Below, one piece after another: positions 33,895-49,100 of a stretch of DNA of 64,000 bases (positions are counted from its first letter, which is position 1; every line of letters begins with the position of its first letter). The stretch comes from Plasmodium relictum. Lineage: Eukaryota; Apicomplexa; Aconoidasida; Haemosporida; Plasmodiidae. The notes below the pieces were generated by a model that was given only the letters and a program-made list of their open reading frames with translations, made no database searches and had not been told where the DNA came from. The stretch lies in NCBI RefSeq assembly GCF_900005765.1, contig NC_041679.1, forward strand, positions 310,001 through 374,000. The letters are read 5' to 3'. Both the position numbers and the translations under genes were made by a program.

Positions 33895-36800
33895 TTATAA
33901 ATCGGAATCAAATATAGACTTTAAGTAAGATGGCGCTACTCTATATACCCATACATTTCCTTCTCTTCTGTCTAATCGTGAAGTTCTTTGCCTTGCTCTT
34001 TTTCTAGTTACAATTAATTCTCTAATATCTTCAATAATTTCCCTATTTAAAGACCAATATGAATGCCTTAATGTATGAACATTTGATCCTAACCATGTTG
34101 TATCAATAACATCAACATCTAACCAATCTCTATTATCTCGATAGCAATAAGTAGGTTCTATTCCTGTAAAAACTAACAATGTATTTCTAAACATAGGTGG
34201 CTGATGCATCACATTTTTTGTATTTTCTTTATTTAAAAAACTGTTATCATTATACATAGAACTGTGATCATCCTTAGCTAACTTATTATTATTCTTTTTC
34301 TTTTTGTAAAAAAAATTAACAATTTTTCTCAATCTTTGTACTACTTTTGTCATAAATTCTTTATTTTTCATTTTCTCATTATCATTTTTTCCTTGAAATT
34401 TACTGCTATCAAAAAAAGAAGAAAATAATTTGGAATCCAAACTAATTTCTTCTGTTTCATCAGTTCTATTTTCTACTGGTATTGAATAATATTCTAATTT
34501 ATTGCTATCAAAAGCAAAATTTTCATAAGCATTTAAATTCTTTGAATTATAATCATCTTTGCATATGTTTAAGTCAAATATATTTTTTCCTAATGATTTT
34601 GTACCACTAAATATTTCTGCCCATTTTAATGCTTTATCATTAGAATCACAATATATAGAAATAACAGTGCAAAATGATCTAAGGAATACATATTCTTTAT
34701 TAACAAAATCACTTAAATAATATTCAGGATTCATCATAGTTAGAGTTATTAATTTCATTTTTGTTACATTTTTTGAGGAATTTTCTTTTTCATCAATAGT
34801 TGAAAACAATTCACTATTTACTATATCATGAAAGGCTAATAAAAACATTCTTGTTCCCATACTATGTGTTATTATATGTATTTGTCTAATTCCTGTTCAT
34901 AGAGACGAATATATAAAAAAAAAAAAAAAAAGGAAATACATTAACAAAAAATATAAATATAATAATTCTGTTTATAATATATATATATATATATATATTA
35001 TATTTCTTTTTATATTAATTTTTATTTTCATTTATTTTCTATTTTTTTTTTTTTTCTTTTTTTTTTAAATTATTACCATTGTTTCTTAGAGTATCTAGAA
35101 AAGATTTAAAAGCATGATGAACTTTTTTATTTTTTGAATTATCTTTTGCAATAAAAAATTCTAAAAAGTTTTTTCCTGATGGCCAATTAAACAGAAATAG
35201 TTTAATATAATTAGGAAAGTTCCCAAAAGATGCCATTTGTCCCAATACTTGTAAAGCTTCTAAATGGTTAGTGTTATAACCATGTATAAAAATAACTGCT
35301 TCTAAACAACCAGCTAATTCACACTTTACCCATCCATCAAGACTCAATTCTTTTATATCATCTATCCAAGAATATAGACGTTTTTCATTTCCCTTTTTAT
35401 TATTTAAACTATTTTTGCTCTTTTTTATAATTTTTATTTTTACTTCATTATCTTCAAAATCATTTCCACTTCTACTGCATAATAAATTGGAATTTTTTTT
35501 ATTTATATAACCCGTTATATATAATCCCCTTTCTGCATCAATAGAAATATGAAGATCAGTATTGTAAATAATACCAAAATTAGGCATATGTGGACATAAA
35601 TTTTGTAAAATAATATTCATACATTTTGTTTTATATACATTTGTTATTGTATCTGAGAATAATAATCCTCTACGTTTCTTTTTAATTTTTAATTTAGGTA
35701 ATGTACCAGAAAATGCCTTAGGAAGAAAAGTTTTTCTATTTCCATTTTTTTTTTTGTTTTTTTTTTTTATTCTTAAACTGTTATAATTCTTTAAATCTAA
35801 TAACGTGTTTGTCATACTATAACCTATTTTTTTCTTTATTTTTCTTTTTTTATCTTTTTTTTTTTTTTTTTTTTCCCTAATATTTCTTAAAATTCTATAT
35901 GCCTTTTCACCTCTAGGAAAATTGCTGTTTTTATTGTTTTTCTTTTTTTTTTTATTTTTTTCTTTTTCATTTGTATCTTTTTTATATTCCCTGTTTTCAT
36001 TTACGCTAATATTATCACTTAGTCCTTCAATTAAATCTTTATTTTTGTCTTCTTTATTTATTTTTTTTTTTTTATCTTTCAAGTGAAAATGGTTTGCTAT
36101 CATCTTATATCTTTCTTTTGCTCCTTTCTTTTCCTTTTTTAAAGATTCTAGACATATTTCTTCATTCTTATCTGATATATCATTCTCTTTTTTTAATTCC
36201 TGCTTATGCTTTCCAATAGTTTGAAAACTCTTTTTACTTAATACAATTTCTGTATTTATATTAAATTTTTTTTCTTTATTGAAAAATTCATATTTTTTTT
36301 CTTTTTTTCTGCCTTCACTTTTTTTTTCTATACAATGGTCATCATTCATTTTATATTCGTAATTATATTTTTTATTTGATGGAATTTTATATGAATTTAT
36401 CTTATTTTTATTTTTTTCAATAACATTTTCATTTGTTACATTATCATTATTTCCTATAATTAGACTAGGATGTTCTTCCGAGTTTGATCTAATTTTGTTT
36501 GTTTTATTTTTTTCTTTATCTTTTCCTTTATTTTTTTCATTAATTGTTTCGTTATCTTTCTCTTTTCTTTTTATTTTTTTTATATATTTTTCTTTATTTT
36601 TTTCTTTATCTTTTTCTTTTCTTTTTATTTTTTCTTTATATTTTTCGTTATCTTTTACATCTTCCTTACTATTTTCAATAATATGCACTTTTTCTTTAAT
36701 ACATATTCCGCTTGACAAATCTTTTGTTTTATTTTTATTAATGTTAAATTTTTGTTCTTCATCTCTTTTTTCCACATTTTTATTTAATGCATTTTGTATT

Positions 36801-39800
36801 TCATTTTCTAATGTAAAATCCTCAATGTCATAACTCAACCTATATATATCATTATAATTTAGAATTTCTCCTTTTAAATATGTTTCGTCATTAATTAATG
36901 TCTTGGGTAGTTCATCATTATATATTTTTGAATTATTATTTAAAACATCTATTTTATTCTCTTCATTATTATTATTTGCAACATTTTTATCTAAATTAAT
37001 TTGATCATCATCACTATCTTGAAGAAGATTTGAATAATCAAATCTTAAAATATCATTACTAGCTTTATTTATAATTAAATATTCACAACATTCTCTTTTC
37101 TCTATTAATCCATGCTTATTTTCATTTTTCTTATTTTTTCTATTAACATTTGTCAAATTTAAATTATAAAATACTACCCTTGGAAATGTTCTATAAAATG
37201 CTCCACTTACACAACATTCCGTATCAGCTAAACCTATTAAAAAAATAATATGCACATATATATATATAATTGAAAAAAATATATGATTAAAAAACTATTT
37301 AAAAGATAAATTTTCTATAATTTTACCTATTTCTAAATCATTCAATTCACAGTTTGTTTTTCCATATCCTATTTTTATACACATAAAACCTGAACCTGTT
37401 TTAAAATCTCGACATTTAAAAGGTCCAACTGGTATTCCATGAAACCAATAACCAATCAAAACTTCTCCTTCTGAATTTATACCTCTCCAGTATCCAAAAC
37501 CATGAGGTCTTCCTTTATTATCTAATTCTCCTATATAGAAAATAATACAAAAATTTAAATTTCTTCTATTTCTTAATTTGAAAGGAGAATTAGATACTCT
37601 TTTCTTAAAAAATTTCATAAAAGGAGAATATCTTTCTTTTTTGATAACAATATTATATCCTATTGCACTTCTTGTACTACTTTCTAAGTCTTCTTTTGAT
37701 AGCTGATCTTGCTTCTTATACAATGAATTAAATAAGTAGCTATTCATTTTGTTTAAATAATATGCATCAATATTATTAGGAACTCTAAAATGAATCATTT
37801 CTTTTTTAACAATTGAATAGGAATTCAAAAAAAATCTATCTAAATAAAATTTTAATAAATGTGGGTATATTAGTTTATGATAAGCAGCATATATAGATAC
37901 TAATTTAATTAAAATAGTATATATTAACAAATTAAAAGTATCTAAATAAAATGCATCAAATATTTTTTGTAACTGCAAGTTGAAATAATCTTTCTTCTCA
38001 TAAATCTTACTATTATTTTTATTTTGTAATCCCTCATTTTTTAAATACAAGAAATTTGCATAAACCATTATAGGTATTTGAATAACAAATAAAAGCATAA
38101 ATAAAATGGTTAATCTACCAGCAAGTAAGTAATTGGAAGGAATACCTAATTTTATTAATAGTATTATGCATATTAATAATATTATATAACAAATAGATTG
38201 TATAATTCCCTCTGAGTCATAGATATTTAAAAATATATTTGTATTTTTAACATTTGTATCAATTGATTCACTTGTAGTACTTGATGCTGTTAAATTTTTA
38301 GAAATTTGTGCAGTAATTTTTAATATTAATGCATAAAGTATAATGTAACTTGCACATTTAAAAGAACTGTAATTATAAAAAGTTCCCATATATTTTCTTA
38401 ATAATTCTCTATACTTCATGAATTTTAAAGTTTCCCCAAATCCATATACATTTTTATTTCCGCAGTCAATTTTAGGAGTAACAATTTTTTGAAATTGTTC
38501 TTGATATTTATTATATATACAATTAGAGCTTTTGATGCTTTCTTCCCTTTTAGAATAATTTGATTTATCTATTTTTTTTTTATTATTTTCAAAATCATCA
38601 AACTTTTTTTCAGGGGTACATATACATTTCATATATAAATTTTCCGTATCTGAATTTTTTGTATCATTTATATTTCTTCTTAACTTTTTATTCTTTTTTT
38701 TACTGAATTTTTTTTCTTTTTCTATATCTTTTTTCTTAACATCCCTCCTTACATCAATAGCATCTTCGTATAATTCTCTTTTTGATTTAATAATACTACT
38801 CGTAGCTCTATGAATACTTTCATTTTCTACACTTTTTGAAAAGTAAATTTCTTTATTAAATTTATGGAATTCTCTTTTTTTGTTCTTATTTAATAGATCA
38901 TAACTAGGAATATTTTCATTTCCTTCATGATCTCTTACTTGTTTAGAATTACTGTTACTGATTTCACTTCTAAATATAAAATTAGGGTATTCGTTATTTG
39001 CAGAATTCATTTGGCCATTTTTTAATTCACTATTAAAAGAAATACCTTTTTTAATTTTATATCTTCTAAAGTTGTTAATATCATTATTATCTTCATAATT
39101 ATTGTTTAACATTTTTGCTTCATCATTTTTTTCATTAAAAAATAAATTAATTTCATTTTGATTCAGTATATTATTTCTATTATCATATTCTTCATTAACA
39201 TCATAAGGATTAATATTTATCTCATTTCTATTATTATCAATATTATTTGCATCATTCAGTGATTTCATTTTTTCATTTTTACAATATTCTACATTAGTAT
39301 TTGTAAATTTTTCTTCAAATTTGTTATCTTCATATTCTACACAAGTCATACAATTTATTTTGTGAAAAGGTTGCGCTATATTATCTGCATACACAAACTT
39401 TTTACTTATATTATTATTAACTAATTCATCATTTCCTTTACTAAATAACTTATTTTCATATTTATAATTACTGAATTTTATTTCATTATAATATAATCCC
39501 AAAAAATCCTTATTCATTTTGCTAATAGGAATTATATATTTTTTTTTTTTGTTTTTAAAAATTTTATTTTTTAAAAAAAAAATCTTGAATTTAGAGCTAC
39601 GTTTAGGTATATTTTTTTTTTTAATAATTAATTTTGTGTAATTTTTATTTGGTAAACAAAAGGACTTTTCTTTTTTTTTATATCTGAAATAATTACAAAA
39701 AAAATAATAACTATTTTTTAGTTTAAATAAATATTTTTTTGATCTTTTACTTAATTGTGTATAATTATATTTGCATATAATAGATTCTTCCAACCTTCTG

Positions 39801-40321
39801 AGTAGCAATTCCTTAATTTTATAACTTTTTTTAATTTTCTTAATTCTATATTTATCTATTTTTTTTTTAACATTTATTTTTTTATGACAACTTGTTTTTT
39901 CGTACTTATTATAATTCTTTAAAAATTTATATTTTCTTTTTTTTTTCTTATCATTACATAATAAATTACGGTTGACTATATGAAAACCTTTAATATTTTG
40001 AGTATTTTTTTTGTAATCTTTTTTTTTATTGTTGAAAACAATACTTTTATTTTTCTTCTTTATTATTTCATTTTTTATTCCATTGTGATGTTCAGTATTT
40101 ATTTTTATTCCAGTTTTGTTTGTATCCAAGTCCAAATAGTCAAAAAATAATGTATTTACATATCTGTCATTTTTTATCATTTCATTATTTTCATTTTCTA
40201 TATAATCTATTCCATCTTTTAATAATATATTTGCTATATATTCATTTTTTAATATATCTATATGTTCATAATTATATTCACTGCATTCTAAAACCTTTAT
40301 AGGATTTTTATATTTATTCAT
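33895..40321 (-). CDS. Polytopic membrane protein with MORN repeats and DUF900-type alpha/beta hydrolase domain, three exons
   Basis: Exons 40321-37327, 37233-35077 and 34892-33895 join in phase 1 with GTAAAA and GTAATA donors, giving 2049 residues. Residues 1-640 are Lys/Asn-rich without a recognised domain. Four hydrophobic segments follow (about 655-675, 703-728, 733-762, 795-825). MORN-like repeats lie at about 929-975 (ELDNKGRPHGFGYWRG, then GEVLIGYWFHGIPVGPF), ending at the first splice site. A long Lys-rich region leads to the hydrolase: HGYNT (1649-1653), nucleophile Ser1728 in THSMGTR, then LITLTMMNPEYYLSDF, and the C-terminal His1994 in RHSYWS with Asp candidates in WLDVDVID. This is the DUF900 fold, related to lipases/esterases. 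The gene order of exons explains three separate open frames. Substrate and location are unknown; a membrane-anchored lipase-like enzyme is inference. Confidence 0.82.
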
Positions 40322-43165
40322 GATTTCTTTTTTTTTTTTTCTTTTTTTATCTGTCTTTGTATGTTTTCTTATTATTTTAACATTTTTTTTTATTTTTTTC
40401 TTTAATACGTTTATATTATATTTCTTCTCTTCTAATTAACAACAAAAAAAAAAGCAACGTTATAAAATCAAAAAAAAAAAAAAAAATTATATTAGATTAA
40501 TTTATAACTAATTATATTATACACATTCCAATAAAAAATCGTAAAATAAAATAATTATCAAAAAGGATATATGTTTCTTAATGCAATATATAATTAATAT
40601 GAATAGTAAAACAAAAGTAGTATGAATAAATATAAAAAAGAAAGAGATATATAGATAAGTATTTCTTCAATTATTTTATTAAAAAAAAAAGAAAATTGTA
40701 AAAAATAATTAAATGTGAAATATAAGGGAAATATAATAAAATATTTCCTTAAATATAAATCTAAAAAATTTATTTTTATATATTTTCTTCATTGGTAATT
40801 TTAATGAAATTTTAAAAAATAAATTATAAAGAAACATTTAAAAATTAAAATAAGATTAATTGTTTCTACAATTACATATCTTAAGATTAATAACCAAACA
40901 TAAACAAATAATTTTTTTAAAACAGAAACTAAAAAATATAAACAAAAATATGAGATAATTCAAACATTGCTTATTATATAACTAATAGTGTAACTATTTT
41001 GTAAATTTGTAAACAAATTTGTATATGTAGACTAATTAAAAATTAAATGTAATAAAGAAAAAAAAAAAAATGAAATATATATATATATATATATATATTA
41101 TTTTTTTTATTTACAAAATTTTAAAAGGACAAAAATAACAGAAAAAAGTAATTAAAAATTGAAAGGTAAATGTAGCAATAAAATTTATCAACACTATCCT
41201 AATTTAATCTAAATATAATTCTTTTATATTGAAAAATATAAATCTACAAAACTATTAAAAAAAGTGAAATATATATGTGTACTTAGAAGCCAAAAAAAAG
41301 AAAAAAAAAGTGTGAAATAAATATATTTTCCTTAAAAAAAATTCTTTTTATCATCAATATATTTATTTTCTTTTTTTTGTTTACTACAGTAAAAAAAAAA
41401 AGTATTACAAATATTAACAGAATATACATATATATATATTTATATATATTTATATAAAAAAATAAATATTAATATATAAGCATTTAAAAATGAAAAAACA
41501 TATTTTCAATTAATCATAAAATTTGTTAATGAAAATTATCGTACTTGCGATAAAATAAAGGAAAAAAAAATAAATAATAAATAAATACATAAATAAATAA
41601 AATAATAATAATGATAATAATAATAATAAAACAAATTTAAAAATGTGACCAAAGAAAAAAAAAAAAATGGAATCAAGTCAAAAAAAGAAATATATCTATA
41701 AAACAACAAATATAACATATATTCAGCAAATTCATTTATATAATTTTCTCTTAATGATTTAATATATAAAAAAAAATAATAAAATATATAAATTTTTTTT
41801 TCTTAAAAAAAAATCATTACATATTAATAATTTATTGTTCTATAGTTACAATTTACAAATGTTACGTATTGAAACAAATATACTATATATTTTTTTTTCT
41901 TAAATATATATATATATGAATCCAATTAAAAAAAAAATTAATAAATAAATAAATAAAAATATATATTTTGCACAAATGCAAATTATATATATATTTATGA
42001 ATAGTTAGCTTAAATAGTCTATTTCCTAATAAAAAAAAAAAGTGTGTAATTTCATAATAAAGGTTTTAATTTATATTAAAAATAACAAAAGAGATTTGAA
42101 AAAATTGGAACAATTAAAATTGGATTCATATAAATAAATTTCAATGTAATAAAGTTTTAAAAAATTATAATTAATAATTTCTTAAATATTAAAAAAAAAT
42201 TCTATACATAAACAAATAAATGAAGAGGATAAAAAAAAAATAAAATTCACATAAAACTATTTAAAATCTTTGTTTATTAGCATTTTATAGTTTTCTTATT
42301 ATTTTTTATGGAAATGTAAAAAAGATTTAAAATAACGATAATAAGCATAAAAAATTTTACAAAAATGTCTTTATATTTATTTTCAGAATATTACCAGTTT
42401 TTATACCATATCTGCAATTAAATAGCCACACATTTTTTATGAGAGTTTTGTTACACAAGTAATTTTGTTAATTTTGTTTTTTTTTTATATAAATGGAATA
42501 TTTAAAAATTCAAAATTTTTTATTAAAATTAAAAAATCCTTAAGAAATTCATAATAACAATTTTATATATTTACTTAAATTCAAAAGGTCTTCTATATTT
42601 AAAAAATGTAGCACATGCATTTAAAATAAATAAAATGTTGTATGTATGTAATTTTATTAAAATAAATATAATTTAAAAAATAAAATTTTTCTTTTTTATG
42701 AATAAATAAATATATCTATATATATATACATTACTTAAAAAAATATATATTAAAACAACGGAAATGATATTAATTATTTTACTAAAAATGTATAAATTGA
42801 AAAGAAAAAGAAAAAGAAAAAAAAAAAAATTAAAAATATAATATTTTTCATAATAAATACATATATGAAAGTGGTTTTATAAAAAATAAAAAAAAACACT
42901 AAAACTATATTTTAGACAAAATAGTTTGACAATTATTATGAGACTTAATAAAGTATAGGAATGTCCTACTAGAATTTATCAGAAAAAATTTAAGTTTCAT
43001 TAATAAAAAAATATCTATTCATTTTTTCTTTAAATAATAATTCAGTGTGTATTATATATATAGCTCATTTTATTTTTTTTAAATAATACGAGAGTTAGAG
43101 CTTTCACTTAATTTGTCCTTTAATTTTTTTTTATTTAATTTAATAAACTTAGATATATCACTTTT
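40322..43165. other. Longest intergenic region of the window (2.8 kb)
   Basis: This spacer lies between two minus-strand genes. It holds the promoter of the MORN/DUF900 gene and the 3' UTR of the SFI1-like gene. It is A/T-rich with poly-A runs and a (TA)n tract (about 41078-41099). Two patches are slightly less A/T-biased (42385-42465 and 42915-42985) but I find no supported reading frame or RNA fold in them. The 60-codon frame at 41536-41718 (-) is Tyr/Phe-rich and not called. Confidence 0.6.
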
Positions 43166-46100
43166 TTATCTTGTTTCAGATGATGAATCCAAATAACTAT
43201 TAATAGAAATTTCGTTTCCATTGATAACATTATTTTCTTTTACATTTTTCATATCGTTTTTATGTGAATGATATTTATTTTTTAATGTAGATTTTGAAGA
43301 ATCATTTGATATATTATCATCAGAAGATAAGCTCCTATTTTCTTTAAATTCTTTCATATTTTTCTCAAGATCACCTTTTTTCTCATCATGAATATCTTTT
43401 TTTTGCTTATCTTGTTCAACTTTTTCATCTTCATTTTCTTCAAATCCTTCATCAGAGTAATCGATTTCATCGTAATTTTCAATCACTTCCTCTTCTTCAT
43501 CTTCATCTTCATCTTCTGTTTCTTCTTTGTCATTTTTGTTTTTATTTCTTTTTATAATAATATAATATTTCCAAATAGACAAATATTTATTATAATAATA
43601 ATACTTATGATGATTAATATTATTGACATATTTAAAAATAAAAATATAAAAATATCTTTTAATAAGATTAATGCTGTTTATTTTTTTAATCTGAAGAAAA
43701 TTATTTTTAAGTACTTTTTTTTTTTTTAAAAAATGAAATAGAGAATAAAAATGTTTTTTTAAAATTTGTTTACGCATATAATTATCACTTATTTTTTTTA
43801 TATTATCATAATGATTTAAATTTTTCATAGCAATATCATAAAGCTTATTAAAGAATTTTTGTTTTATTGCTTTATTTTTTTTAAAAATAACTATATCATA
43901 ATTTTTTTTTTCAATTTTTATTTTGTTAATAGAAAAAATTAGGAGAAAGAAATATTTTTTCATTAAATTGAAATTATATTTTTTTTTAAGGTCAACAACT
44001 TTTTTTTTCTTTTCAAAATAATTACGCGCTCTATTATTCCAATACCTTATTAGTTTCATTAAAGTATTTTCTTGAATTTTTTTATAAAAAATTAGAGAAT
44101 TATATTCACAATAATTCTTCCATTTATTCTCTATATAAAACTGCTTTAAAGATATTATAAATTCACACTTCCTTCTGTAAGCTAAAAAATTATCACATGC
44201 ATTTTGTAAAAATAAATTTTCTTTACAATAAATATTGTAGTTTATCCACTTATTTAAATAGATATTTAGTATTCTTTTGTTTCCCCTAGCTTCAATTGTC
44301 TCTTCACATAACTTTAAATGATTTTTGTAAAAATATAAATTTATAATTATGAAGAAATATTTTTTATACATATAAAATTTTCTTTCTATAATATATTTTA
44401 GGCACAAATTATTCAAGTGATCTTTTTTCTTTTTTATATTTTTATATTTTAATAAAATCAAAAAGTATCTTTTTTTGTTATTGTTCATAACTTTTACTTT
44501 GTATTTTTCAAGCAAATGTCTTAATGTGGTATTTTTTTTCGTGTAGGTATTAAAAGTAGTAAAGATTTTATACAAAAGTTTTTTTTTATAATCTAAAAAA
44601 TTCTTTATTTGTTTTTTTATAAAAAAAAAAGAACCATTTCGAAGTAAATTATAATTTTCGTTTTTCTTTTTTAAAATAAAATAAAAATAAAATATGTTGT
44701 TTTGATAAATATTATAAAAATGAATATTTATTTTATTTATAAAAAAAACGAATTTAAAATTAAATATCCAAGTGTTAAAATATTTCTGCTTAATTCTGTA
44801 TTTCTGACGTATCATAAAATAAAATAGATTTTTCCACATATAAAAAATAATTTTAATAATCTTATTATTTTTATATTTAATTATATCATGAATATTTCTA
44901 AGATTCTTTTTCTTTTTTGTATATAGCAACCAGTAATTAATGATTAATTTTACATTTCTCTTGTTATTTATTATAATTAAATGATTCATAACATTTTTTA
45001 TTTTTTGTAATTTATTATATTCTCTAGACCAAATGTAATAAAATTTTGTTAAAATACACTTATTGCTATATTTTATACAATATTCCTTAGCACTCTTACT
45101 ATTTTTTTTAAAATTTTTATATTCCTTTAAAGCAGTAAATATTGTATTTTCTAACTTTTTATTGTTTTTATCTATAAATGCCTTAACTGACAAATTTATT
45201 TGATATCTCTTTCTTAATTTAAAATAATGAAATTTTAATAAATTTTTATTCTTCTTATTTTTTAATTTTTTATAACGATAAAAAGTTAACCATTTACCCC
45301 AGTACATTTTCAAAAAAAACTTACACAATTGTTCTCTTTTTTTACTATATATCTTTTTATTTTCTACAAAATTAGATATCCATTTATTGAAAAAGTAGTA
45401 TTTTTTTTTTAATAGAAATTCTAAATAGCTTTTTTTACAATTGCTTTTTTTTTTATATCTACCATACCAAAAGAAAAATATATAACTTAACTTTTTGTAT
45501 TGTAATGAAGAATATATATATATTTGTAATTTATTAAAAATTCGATTTTTTTTAATTATATTATAATATATTAAAAAGTATTTTTTTTGCAAAGAATGTT
45601 TTTTCCTCTTAATAAATTGATAATATTTAAATTTATGAATTACATAATTAAATATTTTTTTCAAAAAATTCTCTTCTAATACATTACAAAAATTTATATA
45701 TGTTTGCTTATCTTCATATAAATATTGCCATCTGAAGAAGAACATTCTTAACAATCTTGAATTAATTTTTTTAGATAAAAAAAAAATTTTCTTCTCATAT
45801 TGATATAGTAATAACCACACATAAAAAAAGCATTGCTTTGTTTTACTATTTTTATGTTTCAATATAATTTCGTAACTTTTTTTTTCTTTAATTTTCTTTT
45901 TATAGAACATAATGAATTTTTTAAAATAAATACCCTTTAATCTATTTTCACTCTTTTCTTTTAATTCATAAAATTTTGTTTTATCATAATTGCTGACTTT
46001 AATAAGTTTATACCAGTAAATAAAAATTAAATGTATATGTTTCCTTAATACTTTTTTTCTTTTTGTTTTAATTTCTTTAACCTTTTGATTAAATGATAGT

Positions 46101-49100
46101 ATCCATACTCCAAAGTACTTTTCTAGTAATTCCTTTTTAATATTATCTTTAATTTTATTTATTTTTATAATATCTACCTTTTGTCTTTCTTTTTTAATTA
46201 CACTGTAATCTTTCCACATGAGCATTGATTTTTTTAACTTTTTAAAAAACAAATATATTTGAATTAATTTATCTTTGTTCATTCTTAACAAGAAAGAAAA
46301 ATTTATATTTAAATTGTTCTTCCTAAAATTATTTAATATACAATTTTGTATTTTCTTAAAAAAAATTATCATATTTTTTTTAAAAGAATCTTTTATAAAA
46401 TTATTTTTCATTTCTATTGGTAAAATGTTCAAATTTTTTTTATCATCATTTTTTTTATTATTAATAATGGTTGAAGATAAAGAAGATGAATATGAATAAC
46501 ATGGCATACAACACATATCTAATGAATTATTTTCATATAAAGAGTACAATTCATCATTATTATTTATATTTATTACCTGATTATTTTCTCTATAAATTTT
46601 TTTGTTGGTAATTTCTTTTTTAGAAATAACATTTTTTATTTTATTATCTTTTTTTTTTTTCCAACTTTCTTTTTCTTTCAGCTTTTTTTTTAAACTATCC
46701 TCTTCATTAATAAAGATATGATTTGTAATATAATTTATGTTTGAATAATTTCCGCTTTTATTATTCTTATTAAGTATTAAAGAACTTTTGAATATGTAAT
46801 AAATGAATAGTAGCATTTTAAAATTTCTATTTATTTCTTTATCTTTCACACTAACTGATTTGATAAAATAAAGTGATGTATTCTTCTTAAAAAAATTTAA
46901 TAATAATTTTTTTGTTTTTACTGATAATAAATTAAAAATATAATTATATAAAATTTTAAAATTTTTTTTAAAATGTATGAAAAAGTTATAAATGTCATAA
47001 AAGTCATACATTAATATGTAGCATAATATTAATCTATTTATATTATTTCTTCTTAAAATATAACACATATTCAAAAAATAGTTGAAATTATTACTCTTCT
47101 TATAATATTTCTTTATAATTAATTGATCTTCATTTTTATCCATATGAACATATATTTTATTTAAAATTAAAAAATTCTTTAAATTTAAAAGTATATTTAA
47201 TGCATTAATACTATTATTATGTATTGATTTTTCATTATATGCATATATATAATTACTTCCTTCAGATATTTCATTTTTATTGTTATGTAAATAAACTCTA
47301 TTCAAACTTTTATAATCATCCTTATATATACATTCACAGTTATTTTTATATTCGATTATTTGATCAAAGGAAAGTGTTTTATAAAGTTTAGAATAAAATA
47401 ATGTATGAATATTATAAATAACTGAAATTTTGTTGTAGGTATTTTGTATTCTCAGATATAATAATAAGAAAAAAATGCGTTTTTTTTTTTTTAATTTTAT
47501 TAAATTATCAATTATTTTATATTCTTTTTTTTTGTTAATATAATTGTTCCATATAACAAAATATCTTTTTAAATAGTACATTATATTATTTTTATTTACT
47601 ATTAAAATTATGTAATTTTTCTTCTTCATTTTTTCTTTACAAATTTCTAAAATAATTTTAAAGTATTTCCTTTTTATCATATTTTCATAAAAATGTTTAA
47701 TCATACTATGTTCTCTTTCTCTCTTTTTCTTTTTTATTATTATAATTTTCATAACTTCAAAGCATTTACCAAGAGTTTTTTTATTTAATCGTTTTCTTAA
47801 TTTTAAATACAATTTCTGCAAAAAAAAAAAAAAATAAAATAAAATAAAATAAAATAAATTATATATATGAGTAATGTTGATATAATTAATAAAATATATA
47901 ATAAATAAATCAGTAATATTCTTAGAAATGAATATATATCTAAAATAATGCATTTTGGTGAAACAAGCATATAATAATGCCGAAACATTATTTATTTTTT
48001 ATATTAACCTCTTGTATTTTCACATATTTTCTATATATCTGAAGTTTATGAATACTATACTGATAGATTTTATTTTTTATTAATTGATCAATTTTATTAA
48101 AAATATTAAGTATCCTTCTCTTTTTATTTATTTTTTTTTTTATTTTTAAAAATATTTCTTCCTTTATTTTATTTTCTCTTCTTTTTTTTAGCATATCAAT
48201 TATTTTTCTTTCTTTTTTTCTTTTCACCAAAAATTTATACCTAAAATATAAAAAATAATAATAATTATAAATATGATAATAAATACAATAAAAAAATGTG
48301 TATTTCTTATAATAGTAACAATGGTAATGAATCTATTGGAATTATTGTAATAATTTTAATTCATTAAGTAATAAAAATAATAATAAAAGAACTATATATA
48401 TAATCATTATCTTTGATGTTTTATTATATTTTATTTATTTTCATATTTTTGTTTATCTCCTCATTTTAACAATATGTTATTTTATATTTTTCTTAATCTT
48501 ACCAGTTTGTAAAGAAATTCTTTTTCATTTTATATTCAGCATTTATATGAATTTGATAAAAATTGATTTTTACTTTTTTAATAAAATTATAAAAATTAAT
48601 CATAGAATAAAAAAATTTTCTTTTCATCTTATTTTTTAATATTTGTACATTTTTTTTATAAATTATCCTTTTTTCTTTATACATTCTTAAAATTGTAAAA
48701 ATTCTCTTTTTCAAGTTGTTGCAATAGAACAGGAAAGATTTTTTATTTTTTATTCTGTTGTTTTTATTGCTTTTTAATATATGCAGAATATTTCTTTTTA
48801 ATTTAATGCTTTTATCTAATAAAAAATTATTTAATAATAATTGCAGTTTTGAAAAATACTCATTATTTTTGTAAATAATAAGAAGAGTTCTAAATTTTAT
48901 TTTATTTAATAAATAATTATTTATTACACATACAAATATCTTTATCTTTTTATTTTCTAAATATTTTTTCTTCCATTTATAAAATATGTTTTTTAAAATA
49001 TTCAAGTTTTTTAATTGCCTATCATTGTATATTTTTTTTTCTTCAATTTTTCTCTTTCTTACTTTTTTATATCTAATTTTCCATATCTCAAAATATTTTT

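Noticed and set aside
36495-36833. 112-residue plus-strand Phe/Ser/Leu-rich frame
   Set aside because: It is antisense to a Lys/Glu-rich stretch of the MORN/DUF900 gene, with no other support.
40322-43165. Centromere in the longest A/T gap
   Set aside because: Plasmodium centromeres are longer runs of about 97% A/T with repeats. This gap has mixed patches and scattered G/C, and the crt locus is not near the centromere in P. falciparum as I recall.
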